The notes below the pieces were generated by a model. The model searched no databases, was not told the DNA's origin, and saw only the letters and a list, made by a program, of their open reading frames with translations. From an uncultured Lachnospiraceae bacterium (GTDB lineage: Bacteria; Bacillota; Clostridia; Lachnospirales; Lachnospiraceae), in the NCBI GenBank assembly GCA_945787485.1, contig CALZHV010000104.1:1-7326 (forward strand): 7,326 bases of DNA, written 5' to 3'. Positions 6,932 to 7,326 of this stretch are shown here, in pieces. Position 1 is the stretch's first letter. Every line of letters starts with the position of its first letter. The translations under genes were made by a program, and so were the position numbers.

Positions 6932-6996
6932 AAAAAATGAAATATCTTTGAAAGGAAAATAGCGGATATATTATTGTGCAACAAGCCATAAAATAT

Positions 6997-7145
6997 GATT
7001 TCAACAAATATGCTCGCTTAACTTTTGGAGGGAGTATTTAAGTTTATGGTGGGGAGAAGGCAGGATATATACATATTTTTTCGTGACTAACGTAACCTAA
7101 TGTCAGCGAAAAAACAGTATATATCCTGCCTTTGTTGTCCGGAAC
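6997..7145 (+). repeat. Hairpin unit, copy 2 (complete, 149 bases)
   Basis: Complete unit. A conserved 5' block (GATTTCAACAAATATGCTCG through GGAGGGAG and GGTGGGGAGAA, 6997-7058) is followed by the hairpin 7059-7130 (stem 1 7059-7072 with 7117-7130; stem 2 7076-7083 with 7107-7114) and TTTGTTGTCCGGAAC (7131-7145). CAACAAA at 7002-7008 is the exact reverse complement of TTTGTTG at 7131-7137, so the unit could be closed by an outer 7-bp helix. At the stem 2/loop junction it reads GTCAGCG where copy 1 and copy 3 read GTCCCG. Confidence 0.88.
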
Positions 7146-7206
7146 GAAAAATAAATATGTTTGAAAAGAATATAAGATATATTTGTATGACAAAAAATAA
7201 TTAATG

Positions 7207-7326
7207 GATTTCAACAAATATGCTCGCTTTACTTTTGGAGGGAGTATTTAAGTTTATGGTGGGGATAAGGCAGGCAGGATATATACATATTTTTTCGTGA
7301 CTAACGTAACCTAATGTCCCGAAAAA
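7207..7326 (+). repeat. Hairpin unit, copy 3 (cut by window edge)
   Basis: The 5' block matches copy 2 almost base for base from GATTT at 7207, with A/T at the CGCTT(A/T)AC position and GGGATAAGG for GGGAGAAGG. A 4-base duplication makes GGCAGGCAGG at the stem foot. The left stem arm is 7273-7286; the sequence ends inside the CGAAAAAA arm of stem 2, so the right arm of stem 1 lies outside. The array may continue. Confidence 0.85.

Larger units (their letters stand above)
6846..7326. repeat. Tandem array of three hairpin units, period ~213 bases, running off the window
   Basis: The left stem arm GGCAGGATATATAC occurs at 6846, 7059 and 7273, spaced 213 and 214 bases. Each is followed by the same inner stem, the same terminal loop and, where visible, the right arm GTATATATCCTGCC plus TTTGTTGTCCGGAAC. 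Spacers of 65 bases (6932-6996) and 61 bases (7146-7206) are related but diverged, sharing TTTGAAA and ATATATT islands. No convincing coding region lies here. I do not recognise the element; candidates are a repeated structured RNA, a recombinase or transposase hairpin site, or a palindromic repeat family. The period is far too long and the spacers too alike for CRISPR. Confidence 0.92.

Noticed and set aside
6932..6996. Sigma-70 promoters in the repeat spacers (TTGAAA with TATATT)
   Set aside because: The spacing between these hexamers is only 11-13 bases in the two spacers, too short for a normal promoter, and other pairings have poor -35 matches.
6819..7007. 62-residue minus-strand frame across hairpin copy 1
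   Set aside because: It runs through both hairpin arms and the diverged spacer, resembles no protein and is not preserved in copy 2; a by-product of low-stop AT-rich sequence.
7046..7090. Small ORF in repeat copy 2 (MVGRRQDIYIFFRD) with GGAGGGAG upstream, and its counterpart at 7256-7300
   Set aside because: The 4-base duplication in copy 3 changes the frame (MVGIRQAGYIHIFS), copy 1 has no equivalent start, and the spacing to the purine tract is long (11 bases). The DNA is conserved, not the peptide.
6846..7326. CRISPR array
   Set aside because: Units of ~149 bases with 61-65-base spacers that are homologous to each other do not fit short repeats with unique spacers; no cas genes in the window.
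6846..7326. Integron attC array or retron msr-msd
   Set aside because: No RYYYAAC/GTTRRRY pair at the hairpin ends and no cassette genes between units; no reverse transcriptase in the window. Neither is excluded beyond the window, but nothing here supports them.

Overview
The window is AT-rich, uses strong AGGAGG-type ribosome binding sites, and carries gene families typical of anaerobic gut Firmicutes: a single-chain PurL with a fused glutaminase, a secreted GH3 enzyme, a DUF5685 protein next to a J-domain protein, and tandem AIM24 proteins. This points to Lachnospiraceae (Butyrivibrio / Lachnospira / Roseburia-like). The placement is by recalled family distribution, not by a search. All genes are on the + strand.

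Layout. (1) Positions 2-2224 hold the C-terminal ~740 residues of PurL, cut by the left window edge, followed by a strong intrinsic terminator (2245-2292). (2) Only 23 bases later starts a membrane-anchored or secreted GH3 (NagZ-like) glycosidase (2316-3518). (3) A DUF5685 gene (3552-4382, GTG start) overlaps a DnaJ-domain gene (4375-4989) by 8 bases, so they are almost certainly co-translated. (4) After a 109-base gap come two tandem AIM24-family paralogues (5099-5857 and 5898-6770), about three-quarters identical in their C-terminal halves. (5) The last ~550 bases have no convincing protein gene. They hold a tandem array of three copies, the last cut by the window edge, of a long imperfect hairpin with a ~213-base period.

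How it fits together. PurL is housekeeping purine synthesis, closed off by its terminator. The GH3 enzyme probably trims cell-wall or other beta-linked sugars outside the membrane. DUF5685, DnaJ and AIM24 have no agreed bacterial function. A J protein beside an uncharacterised helical protein suggests a client or chaperone relation, but that is inference.

The most noteworthy element is the hairpin array at 6846-7326. Each hairpin has a perfect 14-bp base stem (GGCAGGATATATAC / GTATATATCCTGCC), a 3x2 internal loop, an 8-bp TTTTTTCG / CGAAAAAA stem and an invariant terminal loop, followed by TTTGTTGTCCGGAAC. Copies 2 and 3 are also preceded by a conserved ~60-base block, and the units are separated by diverged 61-65-base spacers. 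Conservation of the structured part against drifting spacers suggests a repeated structured RNA, a protein-binding DNA hairpin or a mobile palindromic element. I do not recognise it as a named family.
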